Numbered from the stretch's first letter, positions 1 to 8,998 are shown. The stretch: DNA of 64,000 nt from Burkholderiales bacterium (GCA_016191525.1 JACPOK010000019.1:780007-844006); one strand, 5' to 3'. A program made the numbers and translations. Notes: generated from the letters alone by a model not told the origin.

Positions 1-38
1 ATCCGCCCGGGCCCACCCCTCCCCACAAAGGAAACCTG

Positions 39-857
39 ATGAAGACACGATCGATCCTGTTCGCCTGCGCGCTCGCCGCGCTCACGCCCCTGGCCCACGC
101 CGTGGTGTTCGCCGTGAACGAGGGAACCACCTACCGCACCTCCGAAGCCGACATACAGGCCAGGTACAAGCCCGTCGCCGACGACCTGGGCAAGCTGCTG
201 GGACACAAGGTCACCGTGGTTTCGGTCTCCGATTACACGGCCCTGGCGGAGGGCCTGGCAGCCGGCAAGTTCGACCTGGCCTATGTGCACCCTTCCCACG
301 TGGCCCTGAAGGGCCTTGCGGTGGACGGCTACCGGCTGGTGGCGCTGACCAAGGGCTTCACCGATTACCGCGCGCACTTCCTGGTGCGGGCCGATTCCAC
401 GGCGCATGGCGCGGCCGACCTGAAGGGCAAGAAGCTGGGCATTCCGTCGCCCGACTCGATCACCTCGGTGCTCACCCGCACCACGATCCGCGAATCGGCC
501 AACGGCGCCGATGCCGTCTCTTACGTGAGCACCCGCTACCAGGACGCGATCCCCTTCATGGTCGAGCATGGCCTGGTGGACGCGGGCGTTACCGGTTCCG
601 ACAGCGTGGTGAAGGCCTGGACGGCCACCGGCGGCAAGGTGGCTTTCACCAGCAAGACCGTGCCGGTCAAGCTGATGCTGGCGTCAAGGCACGTCACGCA
701 GGACGACCTGTCGGCCATGCAGCACTATTTCGTGGGCCTGGAGCAAAGTGAGAAGGGCCGCCGCACGCTCGAATCCATCGACAAGAAGGGCTTCGTGCCC
801 TTCGACGGCCAGGCACTGGCGGCCGTGAATCGCTGGATCTCGGCCGGCGTCAAATGA
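39..857 (+). CDS. PhnD/SsuA-type periplasmic substrate-binding protein
   Basis: A 272-residue secreted protein. The N-terminus is a classic signal peptide (MKTRS, a hydrophobic core, cleavage near AHA/VV). The body resembles PhnD/SsuA/transferrin-like ABC binding proteins: FAVNEGTTYRTSEADIQARY opens the first lobe and FDLAYVHPSHVA is the typical ligand-lobe motif. AAGGAAACCTG precedes the ATG. No ABC permease or ATPase is next to it. Its stop overlaps the next gene by four bases (ATGA), so it is translationally coupled to a BLUF-like protein; this suggests a sensory rather than a transport role, which is inference. The ligand is unknown. Confidence 0.85.
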   Translation: MKTRSILFACALAALTPLAHAVVFAVNEGTTYRTSEADIQARYKPVADDLGKLLGHKVTVVSVSDYTALAEGLAAGKFDLAYVHPSHVALKGLAVDGYRLVALTKGFTDYRAHFLVRADSTAHGAADLKGKKLGIPSPDSITSVLTRTTIRESANGADAVSYVSTRYQDAIPFMVEHGLVDAGVTGSDSVVKAWTATGGKVAFTSKTVPVKLMLASRHVTQDDLSAMQHYFVGLEQSEKGRRTLESIDKKGFVPFDGQALAAVNRWISAGVK

Positions 858-1819
858 GCGCCGCCGGCGAAGTGGCGAGAGTGATGCTCGTCAGTGTTTC
901 GCGAGTACATGGCTCGGTCATGCAGCAGCTGCTGCTGGAGCGCAACATCGCCAGCCAGCGCGGCCGGGAGCCGGGCGTGCAGGCGGCCCTGCTGCACGCC
1001 AGCGGCTGGTTCGTGATGTGGCTTGAGGGGCAGGACGAGGCCGCTATCGACCGGGTGATACAGCGCTACCGCAACGACGCACGCCACGCCCACCAGCGTG
1101 AGCTGCACAGGAGCCGCGGGCCCGCCAGCCTGGTGGAGCCCCTCACCGTGGCGGCGACGCAAGGCCCGGACACGCCCGCCGATTTCGCGCGCCGCATCTA
1201 TGCCATCAAGAAAGAAGACCAGCGCGCGCCGGTGCAGCCGGCGTCGATCTGGGAGCAGCTCAGCGCCCCCAGCACGCTGCCCCAGAAGGCCGGCTCACAG
1301 CCCGGCATCGCCCGCCTTATCGGGCTGGTGGCGTCGGACGATCCCGGCTCGGTGGAAATCATCCGCAAGCTGGGCGAGCGTTTCGCGCGGCCGGTGGTGT
1401 ACCAGCGCTTCGCGGCCGGCGCGCGCAACAGCCCCGACGTGGGAGGCGCCTACGTGGACATCGACTCCCCGTGCGGCGCGATGCGGGTTCAGCTGCTGTC
1501 GCGCCGTGCGCTGGCGAACCTCATGGTCCAGCGTTCGCTGGCGCGGCTGCACAGCCTGGCGCTGCTGCTGGGCGCGCGGCCCCGCGCGGCGATCGAGCTG
1601 GCCGGCAGCGTGGCGGCTTTCGTGGATGCCGCAGCCATCCGGCCCGCCATCCAGCTGGTGACGCAATGCCCCGACATCGCCGGCCGGGTGGGCGCGCTGC
1701 TGTCCCAGGGCCAGCGCGCCGGCGCCAGGTGCGCCGTGGTGCAGGTGGCCGAAAGCCGCCTGGCCGAATACCTGCAGCAGGTGCTGCAGGGCACGCAGGC
1801 CTGCCCGCAGGCCGCTTAG
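854..1819 (+). CDS. BLUF-like domain protein lacking flavin-contact residues
   Basis: A 321-residue soluble protein. Residues about 8-90 resemble a BLUF (blue-light FAD) domain: MLVSVSRVHG at the first strand, then a FVMWLEG segment matching the FFQWLEG/FFQLLEG strand of AppA and YcgF, followed by a helix and RHAH. The Tyr and Gln that contact flavin in true BLUF domains appear replaced (Tyr by Ser or Val, Gln by Met), so photochemistry is unlikely. The remaining ~230 residues are of unknown type. The start codon overlaps the stop of the upstream PhnD-like gene. The BLUF resemblance is moderate; the C-terminal function is unknown. Confidence 0.65.
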   Translation: MSAAGEVARVMLVSVSRVHGSVMQQLLLERNIASQRGREPGVQAALLHASGWFVMWLEGQDEAAIDRVIQRYRNDARHAHQRELHRSRGPASLVEPLTVAATQGPDTPADFARRIYAIKKEDQRAPVQPASIWEQLSAPSTLPQKAGSQPGIARLIGLVASDDPGSVEIIRKLGERFARPVVYQRFAAGARNSPDVGGAYVDIDSPCGAMRVQLLSRRALANLMVQRSLARLHSLALLLGARPRAAIELAGSVAAFVDAAAIRPAIQLVTQCPDIAGRVGALLSQGQRAGARCAVVQVAESRLAEYLQQVLQGTQACPQAA

Positions 1820-1833
1820 GCAAAATCGGGCGG

Positions 1834-3006
1834 ATGACAAGACAAGCGCTGATCGCCGGGGGCGGCATGGGGGGCCTGGCGGCCGCCATCGCCGCCGCGC
1901 GGGCCGGCTGGCAGCCGCGGCTGTACGAACAGGCCCAGGCGTTCACCCAGGCGGGCGCCGGCATCCAGCTGGGTCCCAACGCCACCCGCATCCTGCAGGC
2001 CTGGGAGCTGGGTCCGGCGCTGGCGCAGGTGGCGGCTTTCCCGCGCGAGCTGAACGTGCGCAGTGCCGCCGATGGCGCAGCGCTGGCTTCCATGCGGCTG
2101 GGCGATGCCTTCCTGGCGCGCTACGGCGCCCCGTACGCCACCGTGCACCGCGCCGACCTGCATGGCCTGTTGCTGCAGGGCGCAACGGCCGCGGGAACCC
2201 AGCTGCAGCTGGCGGCCCGGGTCGAAGGCGTCCGGGAAGACGGCGATGGCGTCCTGCTTCGCGCGGGCGGCAGGGAGATCGAGGGCGATGCGCTGGTCGG
2301 CGCCGATGGCTTGTGGAGTGCCGTGCGCGCGCAGGCCTGGCAGGACGCAGCGCCCCGACCCACCGGCCACCTGGCGTACCGGGCGCTGCTGAACCAGCGC
2401 GACCTGCCCGCGGGCCTGCGCAGCGATGACGTCACCGTGTGGCTGGGGCCGCGCCTGCACGTGGTGGCCTATCCCGTGCGGCAGGGCCAGTGGCTGAATG
2501 TGGTGGCCATCGTGCAGGGCGAAGTGGCGGGCAACGCCCAGGACTGGGACCAGGCCGGCGTCAACGCCGACCTGGCGCAGGCGATGGGCGCCACCTGCGC
2601 CAGGCTGCAGGACCTGGTGCGCGCGGTGGCGGCCTGGCGCCTGTGGGTGCTGCACGAGCGCGCGCCGCTGCGCGGCGCGCAGGGCATGGCACGCGGCCGC
2701 ATCGCTCTGCTGGGCGACGCGGCGCACCCGATGAGGCCCTACCTCGCGCAAGGCGCGGGCATGGCGATCGAGGATGCGCTGGAGCTGGGCAAATGCCTGG
2801 CACCGGCGAGTGGCCGCATCGCCGAGGTGCCGGTCGCGCTGGCCCGCTACGCGCTCAACCGCTGGGAACGCAACGCGCGCGTGCAGCGCCGCGCCGAACG
2901 CAACGGCCGCGTCTTCCATGCCACGGGGCCGGTGCGCTGGGGCCGGGACACCGTGCTGCGCCTCGCCGGCGGGCGCCTGCTGGACCTGCCCTGGCTTTAT
3001 CGCTGA
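1834..3006 (+). CDS. FAD-dependent aromatic monooxygenase (salicylate hydroxylase-like)
   Basis: A 390-residue class A flavoprotein monooxygenase. It shows the FAD-binding GGGMGG motif at residues 9-14, the DG motif in VGADGLWSAVR, and the second FAD motif GDAAHPMRPYLAQGAG near residue 295. The ATG at 1834 is chosen because the Rossmann strand (ALIAGGG) starts a few residues later, as in the family. It would hydroxylate an aromatic acid using NAD(P)H and O2; the substrate cannot be read from sequence. It converges on the kynurenine operon, but its length and motifs fit salicylate/3-hydroxybenzoate hydroxylases better than kynurenine 3-monooxygenase. Confidence 0.85.
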   Translation: MTRQALIAGGGMGGLAAAIAAARAGWQPRLYEQAQAFTQAGAGIQLGPNATRILQAWELGPALAQVAAFPRELNVRSAADGAALASMRLGDAFLARYGAPYATVHRADLHGLLLQGATAAGTQLQLAARVEGVREDGDGVLLRAGGREIEGDALVGADGLWSAVRAQAWQDAAPRPTGHLAYRALLNQRDLPAGLRSDDVTVWLGPRLHVVAYPVRQGQWLNVVAIVQGEVAGNAQDWDQAGVNADLAQAMGATCARLQDLVRAVAAWRLWVLHERAPLRGAQGMARGRIALLGDAAHPMRPYLAQGAGMAIEDALELGKCLAPASGRIAEVPVALARYALNRWERNARVQRRAERNGRVFHATGPVRWGRDTVLRLAGGRLLDLPWLYR

Positions 3007-3011
3007 GAGGT

Positions 3012-3065
3012 AAAAAGGCCTGCAGAGCGCATGGAATAAGCGTAAGCAGCTATGAAAACAATAGC
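3012..3065. repeat. Dispersed intergenic repeat, copy 1
   Basis: An AT-richer 54-base element opening with TAAAAAGGCCTGCAGAGCGC and closing with GCTAT, a short A-rich loop and ATAGC, which can form a small hairpin. Related copies lie at 27216-27270 and 55884-55938. It sits in the convergent gap between the FAD monooxygenase and kynA. Confidence 0.7.
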
Positions 3066-3073
3066 GGTGGCCG

Positions 3074-3922
3074 CTACAGGTCGGTCCGCAGCTTCCAGAT
3101 TTCCGGGAACAGCACCACGTCCAGCATCTTGCGCAGGTAGCTCACGCCGCCGGTGCCGCCGGTGCCGCGCTTGAAGCCGATCACGCGCTCCACGGTGGTC
3201 ACGTGCCGAAAGCGCCAGAGGCGGAAAGCGTCTTCCAGGTCGGTGAGCTCCTCGCCCAGCTGATACAGGTCGAAGTACTTCTTCGGATCACGGTAGACGA
3301 TCAGCCAGGCCTGCTCCACCCCGTCGCTCTCCACATAGGGCTGGGTCCAGTCGCGCTGCACATGGTCTTGCGGCACCGGCAGGCCGCGCTGGGCGAGCAG
3401 GCGCAGGGCTTCGTCATAGAGCGAAGGCGATTCATAGGCCGCCTGCACCTGCGCCAGCAGGTCGGGCCGGTGGGCATGGGGCTTGAGCATGGCCGCGTTC
3501 TTGTTGCCCAGCGCGAATTCGATGCAGCGGTACTGCGCGCTCTGGAAACCGCTGGAGTTGGCCAGGTAGGGGCGGATGGCGCTGTACTCGGGCGGCGTCA
3601 TGGTGGCCAGAACGTCCCAGGCGTGGACCAGCTGTTCCATGATGCGCGACACGCGCGCCAGCATCTTGAAGGCCGTGCCCAGCTCGTCGCGGGCCACGGC
3701 CGCGATGGCGGCGCGCAGCTCGTGCAGCATCAGCTTCATCCACAGCTCGCTGGTCTGGTGCTGGATGATGAACAGCATCTCGTTGTGGTCGGGCGAGAGC
3801 GGCTTCTGCGCGCCCAGGATGGCGTCCAGCTGCAGGTAGTCGCTGTAGCTCATGGACTTGCTGAAGTCCAGCTGCGCCTTTTCATCGCCCACGATGTCTT
3901 CGGGTTTGCGGGGCTCGCTCAT
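3074..3922 (-). CDS. kynA: Tryptophan 2,3-dioxygenase
   Basis: A 282-residue cytosolic heme enzyme that opens the indole ring of L-tryptophan to N-formylkynurenine, the first step of the kynurenine pathway. [10 protein letters not shown] (51-60) carries the active-site His55. [11 protein letters not shown] puts the proximal heme ligand at His240, the same numbering as the characterised Xanthomonas enzyme. The GTGGTGG loop near the C-terminus is also present. Length is normal for the bacterial family. It is the last gene of kynB-kynU-kynA; its ATG directly abuts the kynU stop. Confidence 0.97.
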   Translation of the reverse strand: MSEPRKPEDIVGDEKAQLDFSKSMSYSDYLQLDAILGAQKPLSPDHNEMLFIIQHQTSELWMKLMLHELRAAIAAVARDELGTAFKMLARVSRIMEQLVHAWDVLATMTPPEYSAIRPYLANSSGFQSAQYRCIEFALGNKNAAMLKPHAHRPDLLAQVQAAYESPSLYDEALRLLAQRGLPVPQDHVQRDWTQPYVESDGVEQAWLIVYRDPKKYFDLYQLGEELTDLEDAFRLWRFRHVTTVERVIGFKRGTGGTGGVSYLRKMLDVVLFPEIWKLRTDL

Positions 3923-5197
3923 CTAGGTCACCGCGTTCTTCTGGTTGAATTCGGGCCGCTGCCACTGCGCGGTTTCCAGCACCTGGCGCAGCTGCTCCAC
4001 CGCGTTCCACACGTCTTCAAAACCGATGTACAGGGGCGTGAACCCGAAGCGCAGGATGTCTTCGTGCGCACCGCCATCTCCCGCGCGGAAGTCGCCGATC
4101 ACGCCGCGCGCGATCAGCGCCTGCACGATGGCGTAAGCCCCTGCCTCGCGGGTGAGGCACACCTGCGAGCCGCGCAGCGCCGGCTCGCGCGGCGTGGCCA
4201 GCCCCAGGCCCTGGCCGGCGCACCGCTCTTCCACCAGCCGGATGAATAGCTCCGTGAGCGCGACCGACTTGGCGCGCAACGCCGCCATGCCGCCCAGCGG
4301 CTGCGCGGCCAGCACCGTGTCCAGCCCGCACTCCAGCGCCACCATGCCCAGAACGGGCTGGGTGCCGCACAGGTAGCGCGTGATGCCGGCGGCGGGCTGG
4401 TAATCCGGCGTGAAATCGAATGGTGCGGCGTGGCCCCACCAGCCGGACAGCGGTTGCCAGAAGCGGTCGGCGTGTTTGGGGTTGACCCAGACGAACGCCG
4501 GCGCGCCCGGTCCGCCATTCAAATACTTGTAGCCGCAGCCGATGGCGAAGTCGGCGCCCGATGCGTTGAGGTCCACCGGCACCGCGCCGGCGCTGTGCGC
4601 CAGGTCCCACACGGTGACGATGCCGGCTTCATGCGCCGCGCGGGTCAGGCCGGCCATGTCGTGCATGGCGCCGGTGCGGTAGTTCACGTGCGTCAGCATC
4701 AGCACCGCCACATCATCGGTGAGCGCGTCGCCGATGCGGTGCGAATCCACCAGGTGCAGGGTGTAGCCTTTTTCCCTGCACAGCGATTCGGCGATGTAGA
4801 GGTCGGTGGGAAAGTTGCTGCGCTCGCTGACCACCTTGCTGCGCCCGGGCGCATCCTGCGCGGCGATGCGCAGCGCGGCGCTGAGCACCTTGTACAGGTT
4901 GATGGAGGTGCTGTCGGTGGCCACCACCTCGCCGGCGTTGGCCCCGACCAGCTGCGCGATCTTGTCGCCCAGGCGCCGGGGCAGCTCGAACCAGCCGGCG
5001 CTGTTCCAGGAACGGATCAGGCCCTGGCCCCACTCTTCAGTGATGGCCTGGGCGACGCGGGCCGCCGCCGTCTTCGGCAACACGCCCAGCGAATTGCCGT
5101 CCAGGTAGATCACGCCTTCGGGCAGCACGAACTGGTCGCGCAACGGGCGCAGCGGGTCTTGCGCGTCCAGCGCGCGGCAGTCTTCCAGGGTGGTCAT
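3923..5197 (-). CDS. kynU: Kynureninase
   Basis: A 424-residue PLP enzyme that cleaves kynurenine to anthranilate and alanine. YLDGNSLG (31-38) is the family N-terminal signature, NFPTDLY follows in the middle, and [11 protein letters not shown] carries the PLP-binding lysine. The frame is open well upstream, but the ATG at 5197 is chosen because it starts the conserved N-terminus and overlaps the kynB stop (ATGA). Part of the kynBUA operon, so the cell is predicted to convert tryptophan to anthranilate. Confidence 0.97.
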   Translation of the reverse strand: MTTLEDCRALDAQDPLRPLRDQFVLPEGVIYLDGNSLGVLPKTAAARVAQAITEEWGQGLIRSWNSAGWFELPRRLGDKIAQLVGANAGEVVATDSTSINLYKVLSAALRIAAQDAPGRSKVVSERSNFPTDLYIAESLCREKGYTLHLVDSHRIGDALTDDVAVLMLTHVNYRTGAMHDMAGLTRAAHEAGIVTVWDLAHSAGAVPVDLNASGADFAIGCGYKYLNGGPGAPAFVWVNPKHADRFWQPLSGWWGHAAPFDFTPDYQPAAGITRYLCGTQPVLGMVALECGLDTVLAAQPLGGMAALRAKSVALTELFIRLVEERCAGQGLGLATPREPALRGSQVCLTREAGAYAIVQALIARGVIGDFRAGDGGAHEDILRFGFTPLYIGFEDVWNAVEQLRQVLETAQWQRPEFNQKNAVT

Positions 5198-5844
5198 AGT
5201 TCCCGCAGCACGGCGCGCACGGGCGAGGCGTCGGCTGTCATCAGTTTGAGGGGCAGGGCGATCAGTTCGTAGTCGCCCTCGGGCACGCCGTCGAGCACCA
5301 GGTTCTCCAGCACCCGCAGGCCCAGGCGGCGGATGGCCTGATGGCTGGGCAGGTCCTTGCTTTGCGCGGGGTCGATGCTGGCGCTGTCTATGCCCACCAG
5401 CTTCACGCCCAGCCAGGCCAGGCGCTCGATGGTGGCCGCGGCGAACGCGGTGAGCGCGGGATCCCACGCGTCCACCGGCGCCCGCTGGTAGGTGCGGACG
5501 AGAACTCGCGGCGGCAAGTCTTGCGCGGCATGCGCGAGATGCTCCCACTCGATCAGCGGCCCGCGCGCGACGGCATGAATCACGCGGCAGGGCCCGAGGT
5601 AGGGCGCCAGGTCCAGCGCACCCACCGCCTGGCCCTGGGGGTCATAGTGCAGCGGCGCATCGGCATGCGCGCCGACGTGCGGCGACAGCGTGATCTCACT
5701 GACGTTCACCGGGCAGCCCGGCGCGATCTCGGCGGCCCACTTCTGGCGGTAGGGCGTATCGCCGGGAAAGACCGGTGAGCCCGGCTGCACGGGCGGTGAA
5801 ATGTCCCAAAGGCGCTTCATTTGCAGGAGTGTGCGCCGGGCCAA
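5194..5844 (-). CDS. kynB: Kynurenine formamidase
   Basis: A 216-residue cyclase-family metal hydrolase that removes formate from N-formylkynurenine. [12 protein letters not shown] contains the metal-binding His/Asp residues of bacterial KynB, and the N-terminus [17 protein letters not shown] is typical. It is the first gene of the minus-strand operon kynB-kynU-kynA. No kynR (Lrp-type) regulator is adjacent; the upstream region contains a 10-base direct repeat that could be its binding site. Confidence 0.95.
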   Translation of the reverse strand: MARRTLLQMKRLWDISPPVQPGSPVFPGDTPYRQKWAAEIAPGCPVNVSEITLSPHVGAHADAPLHYDPQGQAVGALDLAPYLGPCRVIHAVARGPLIEWEHLAHAAQDLPPRVLVRTYQRAPVDAWDPALTAFAAATIERLAWLGVKLVGIDSASIDPAQSKDLPSHQAIRRLGLRVLENLVLDGVPEGDYELIALPLKLMTADASPVRAVLREL

Positions 5845-5883
5845 AAAACCGTGGTGTCGGTTAATTCCAACAAGGCCAAAAAA
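5839..5883. promoter_or_regulatory. Direct repeat in kynB upstream region
   Basis: The 10-mer GGCCAAAAAA occurs twice, at 5839-5848 and 5874-5883, 35 bases apart, in the 162-base gap between kynB and the divergent SOS-box gene. Repeated A-tract sites immediately upstream of a kyn operon are the kind of site an Lrp/KynR-type activator might use. No regulator gene is present in the window, so this is suggestive only. Confidence 0.35.
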
Positions 5884-5966
5884 TACTTGAGGCTTAAAGC
5901 ATCTACCGGCGCGCTTGCGAGAAAACCCCCGTCAACCCGCGCGGAAGCTGGTGCGTTGAGGGAAAA

Positions 5967-5982
5967 CTGTATATAAATACAG
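5967..5982. promoter_or_regulatory. LexA (SOS) box
   Basis: CTGTATATAAATACAG matches the proteobacterial LexA operator consensus CTGT-N8-ACAG exactly, including the AT-rich spacer. It lies 24 bases upstream of the ATG of the 118-residue gene at 6007, overlapping the likely promoter. The divergent kynB start is 123 bases away on the other side. Confidence 0.8.
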
Positions 5983-6006
5983 CTTTTCACTGACAGGAGC
6001 GAACCG

Positions 6007-6363
6007 ATGGAATTGCAAAGCGCACGCCAGATCATCGACACCCTGGCCCAGGGCGTCCACCCCGTCACCGGCGAGGCCATGCCGCAGGACAGCCCCTACA
6101 ACGCGGCGCCGGTGATACGGGCGCTGTTCGCGGTGTCGCGGGCCCTGGAGGAAGCGCCGGCCCGCAGCAGGCGCCCGGCACCGGCCAACGCGGGCAAGCC
6201 GTGGCAGCCGCAGGACGATTCGCAGCTGGTGGCCGGCTTCGACGGCGGCACCGAAGTGCCGCAGCTTGCGCTGGAACTGGCGCGCACACGCTACGCGGTG
6301 CAGGCCCGGCTGGTGAAGCTGGGCAAGATGCCGCCGCGCGGGGACGTGCCCTTCAGGTCTTGA
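6007..6363 (+). CDS. Conserved hypothetical protein, predicted SOS-regulated
   Basis: A 118-residue soluble protein starting MELQSARQIIDTLAQGVHPVTGE. The N-terminal half looks helical; a Pro/Ala/Arg-rich linker (about 55-66) separates it from a C-terminal part with LALELARTRYAVQARLVKLG, a possible helix-turn-helix-like or nucleic-acid-contact segment. AGGAG sits 7 bases before the ATG. A perfect LexA box lies just upstream, so DNA-damage induction is predicted. I do not recognise a named family. The last 11 bases overlap the 3' end of argF on the other strand. Confidence 0.8.
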   Translation: MELQSARQIIDTLAQGVHPVTGEAMPQDSPYNAAPVIRALFAVSRALEEAPARSRRPAPANAGKPWQPQDDSQLVAGFDGGTEVPQLALELARTRYAVQARLVKLGKMPPRGDVPFRS

Positions 6364-7279
6364 CGCGCCCGAGCAGCAGGTACTCCATCAGTGCCTTCTG
6401 CGCGTGCATGCGGTTTTCCGCCTCGTCCCACACCACCGACTGCGGGCCGTCGATCACGTCGGCTTCCACTTCCTCGCCGCGGTGGGCGGGCAGGCAGTGC
6501 ATGAAGAGGGCGTCCGGTTTCGCGGCGCGCATCATCTCGGTGTCCACGCACCAGTCGGCAAAGGCCTTCTTACGCGCCTCGTTCTCGGCTTCGTAGCCCA
6601 TGCTGGTCCACACATCGGTGGTCACCAGGTCGGCGCCGCGGCAGGCTTGCATCGGGTCCTTGAAGACCTTGTAGCTTTCGCCTGAGCGGATGCCCGCGAT
6701 GGCCTGGTCCACCTCGTAGCCGCTGGGCGTGCTCAGGTGCACCTTGAAGCCCAGCAGCTCCGCCGCCTGCAGCCAGGTGTTGGCCATGTTGTTGCCGTCG
6801 CCCACCCAGGCCACCGTCTTGCCCTGGATGGAGCCGCGGTGCTCGATGTAGGTGAACACGTCGGCCAGGATCTGGCAGGGGTGGAACTCGTTCGTGAGGC
6901 CGTTGATCACCGGCACGCGCGAGTGCTGTGCGAACAGCTCGATCTTGTCCTGGCCGAAGGTGCGGATCATCACCAGGTCGACCATGCGGCTGATCACCTT
7001 GGCGCTGTCCTCGATCGGCTCGGCCCGGCCCAGCTGGCTGTCGCCCGTGGTCAGGTGCACCACGCTGCCGCCCAGCTGGTACATGCCGGCCTCGAAGCTC
7101 ACGCGGGTGCGGGTGGACGCTTTCTCGAAAATCATCGCCAGCGTGCGGTCGGCCAGCGGGTGGTACTTCTCGTAGCTCTTGAACTTCTTCTTGATGGCGG
7201 CCGCGCGCTCGAACACCCAGGCGTATTCGTCTGCGGTGAGGTCGCTGAACTGCAGGTAGTGCTTGATCGCCATGGTCAT
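6353..7279 (-). CDS. argF: Ornithine carbamoyltransferase
   Basis: A 308-residue cytosolic enzyme making citrulline from ornithine and carbamoyl phosphate in arginine biosynthesis. STRTR (55-59) is the carbamoyl-phosphate loop, HPCQ the second carbamoyl-phosphate motif, and HCLPAHRGEEV holds the catalytic Cys of the ornithine site. The ATG at 7279 overlaps the argD stop (ATGA); an alternative ATG at 7273 would shorten it by two residues. Co-transcribed with argD. Confidence 0.97.
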   Translation of the reverse strand: MTMAIKHYLQFSDLTADEYAWVFERAAAIKKKFKSYEKYHPLADRTLAMIFEKASTRTRVSFEAGMYQLGGSVVHLTTGDSQLGRAEPIEDSAKVISRMVDLVMIRTFGQDKIELFAQHSRVPVINGLTNEFHPCQILADVFTYIEHRGSIQGKTVAWVGDGNNMANTWLQAAELLGFKVHLSTPSGYEVDQAIAGIRSGESYKVFKDPMQACRGADLVTTDVWTSMGYEAENEARKKAFADWCVDTEMMRAAKPDALFMHCLPAHRGEEVEADVIDGPQSVVWDEAENRMHAQKALMEYLLLGRVKT

Positions 7280-8472
7280 TTTTCCGAAAGGAACTGCCGC
7301 ACCAGCGGCGCCAGGATGGCCACGATTTCATCGGCCTCGGCTTCGGTGAGGATCAGCGGGGGCACCAGCCGGATCACGTTGTCGGCCGTCACGCTGATCA
7401 GCAGGCCCGCCTCGGCGGCGCGCGCCGTGAGCACGCCGCAGGGCCGGGTCAGCTCCACGCCGATCATGAGGCCCTGGCCGCGGATTTCGCGCACCCCGTC
7501 CAGGCCGCCGATCTCGCGGGCCAGCGCGCCCTTCAGGTGGGCGCCGACCAGCGCCGCGTTGTCCAGCAGGTTGTCCTCTTCGATGATGCGGATGGTTTCC
7601 ACGCCGGCCCGCATGGCCAGCGGGTTGCCGCCGAAGGTGGTGCCATGGTTGCCCGGCTGGAAGATGTTGGCGGCCCTGGGGCCGGCCACCACCGCGCCAA
7701 TCGGCACGCCCGAGCCAAGGCCCTTGGCCAGCGGCATCACGTCCGGCTTGATGCCGGCCCACTGGTGGGCGAACCACTTGCCGGTGCGGCCCATGCCGCA
7801 CTGCACCTCGTCGATCATCAGCAGCCAGTCTTTCTGGTCGCACAGCTCGCGCACCTGCTGCAGGTATTCGATGCGCATGGGGTTGACGCCGCCTTCGCCC
7901 TGGATGGTTTCGAAGAACACGGCCACCACGTTCGGGTTGCCTTCGGTCGCGGCCTTCAGCGCGGCGATGTCGTTCAGCGGCACGCGGATGAAGCCTTCGA
8001 CCAGCGGGCCGAACCCTTTTTGCACCTTCTCGTTGCCCGTGGCCGACAGGGTGGCGATGCTGCGGCCGTGGAAGGCCTTTTCGTACACCACGATCTCGGG
8101 CCGCTCGATCCCCTTGTCATGGCCGAACTTGCGCGCCAGCTTGATGGCGGCTTCGTTGGCCTCCAGCCCGGTGCAGCAGAAGAACACGTTGGTCAGGCCG
8201 GAGAGTTCCGCCAGCTTGGCCGCCAGTTTTTCCTGGTTGGGCACGTGGTAGTAGTTGGAGCTGTGGATGATCTTGCCGACCTGGTCGCGCAGGGCTTCAA
8301 CCAGGCGCGGGTGGTTGTGGCCCAGCGTGTTCACGGCGATGCCGGCCAGCGCGTCCAGGTACTGCTTGCCGTTGACGTCCCACACTCGCACGCCCTGCCC
8401 ATGCGACAGGGCGATGGGCACCCGGCCATAGGTGTTCATGGTGTGCGGCGAAGAGGCCTCTACAGCGGTCAT
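7276..8472 (-). CDS. argD: Acetylornithine/ornithine aminotransferase
   Basis: A 398-residue class III PLP aminotransferase. Features include LDALAGIAVNTLGHNHP at the N-terminus, FETIQGEGGV, DEVQCGMGRTG and the PLP lysine in LAKGLGSGVPIGA. The ATG at 8472 is preferred over an upstream in-frame start because GGAGC precedes it at good spacing. It lies directly upstream of argF, supporting the arginine-biosynthetic role, although the family also includes catabolic ornithine and succinylornithine transaminases. Confidence 0.92.
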   Translation of the reverse strand: MTAVEASSPHTMNTYGRVPIALSHGQGVRVWDVNGKQYLDALAGIAVNTLGHNHPRLVEALRDQVGKIIHSSNYYHVPNQEKLAAKLAELSGLTNVFFCCTGLEANEAAIKLARKFGHDKGIERPEIVVYEKAFHGRSIATLSATGNEKVQKGFGPLVEGFIRVPLNDIAALKAATEGNPNVVAVFFETIQGEGGVNPMRIEYLQQVRELCDQKDWLLMIDEVQCGMGRTGKWFAHQWAGIKPDVMPLAKGLGSGVPIGAVVAGPRAANIFQPGNHGTTFGGNPLAMRAGVETIRIIEEDNLLDNAALVGAHLKGALAREIGGLDGVREIRGQGLMIGVELTRPCGVLTARAAEAGLLISVTADNVIRLVPPLILTEAEADEIVAILAPLVRQFLSEK

Positions 8473-8599
8473 TTCAAGCTCCAAAAGAAAGCGGCCCAAC
8501 GAAAGTTGAGCCGTTGAGACGCGATTTTAGGCGCAGGAATTGCTGCGGTTGGTTGATGATTCCTCATCACAGCGATGCGCTCCGCGGCCGGAAGCCAAG

Positions 8600-8617
8600 T
8601 CTTATATAAGATACAAT
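8600..8617 (+). promoter_or_regulatory. 12-bp palindrome overlapping a candidate -10 element
   Basis: TCTTATATAAGA (8600-8611) is a perfect palindrome, followed at once by TACAAT (8612-8617), a plausible -10 box, about 65 bases before the DUF3579 gene. The geometry fits a transcription-factor operator on the promoter. The regulator is unknown; GntR-type regulators use sites of this form. Confidence 0.45.
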
Positions 8618-8680
8618 ACTTGCTGCGCTGCAGCATGAGATGATCCTCACTCCACAGCGCCTCCCAACAGCCTCTACCCG

Positions 8681-8998
8681 ATGGTTTCCAGCAGCGCCAA
8701 AGAAGTCTTCATCCAGGGCATCACCCGGGACGGCAAGACGTTTCGCCCCAGCGACTGGGCCGAGCGGCTGGCCGGCGTGATGAGCTCGTTCCGCCCCGGC
8801 GGCGCCCAGCCCGGCAGCCACCTCAGCTATTCGCCCTGGTGCGTGCCCACGGTGGTCAACGGCGTCAAGTGCGTGATCGTCAACCGCGAGCTGCAGGGCA
8901 TGGAGCCCATGGCCTGGGACTTCGTCATCAATTTCGCGCGCGACAACGACCTGCAGGTGGCCGAGGCCTGCCTGCTGCCCGACACCCCCAAAACCTGA
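8681..8998 (+). CDS. DUF3579 family protein
   Basis: A 105-residue soluble protein. The pattern KEVFIQGITRDGKTFRPSDW, ERLAGVMSSF, HLSYSPWC, GVKCVIVNREL, EPMAWDFVINFARDNDLQ matches the betaproteobacterial DUF3579 family, whose function is unknown. It is monocistronic, with a palindrome and -10-like box upstream and a rho-independent hairpin 12 bases after the stop. Confidence 0.85.
   Translation: MVSSSAKEVFIQGITRDGKTFRPSDWAERLAGVMSSFRPGGAQPGSHLSYSPWCVPTVVNGVKCVIVNRELQGMEPMAWDFVINFARDNDLQVAEACLLPDTPKT

Noticed and set aside
1834..3006. Calling the FAD monooxygenase kynurenine 3-monooxygenase because it is next to kyn genes
   Set aside because: It is on the other strand, convergent, and its motifs and length fit salicylate/hydroxybenzoate hydroxylases better.
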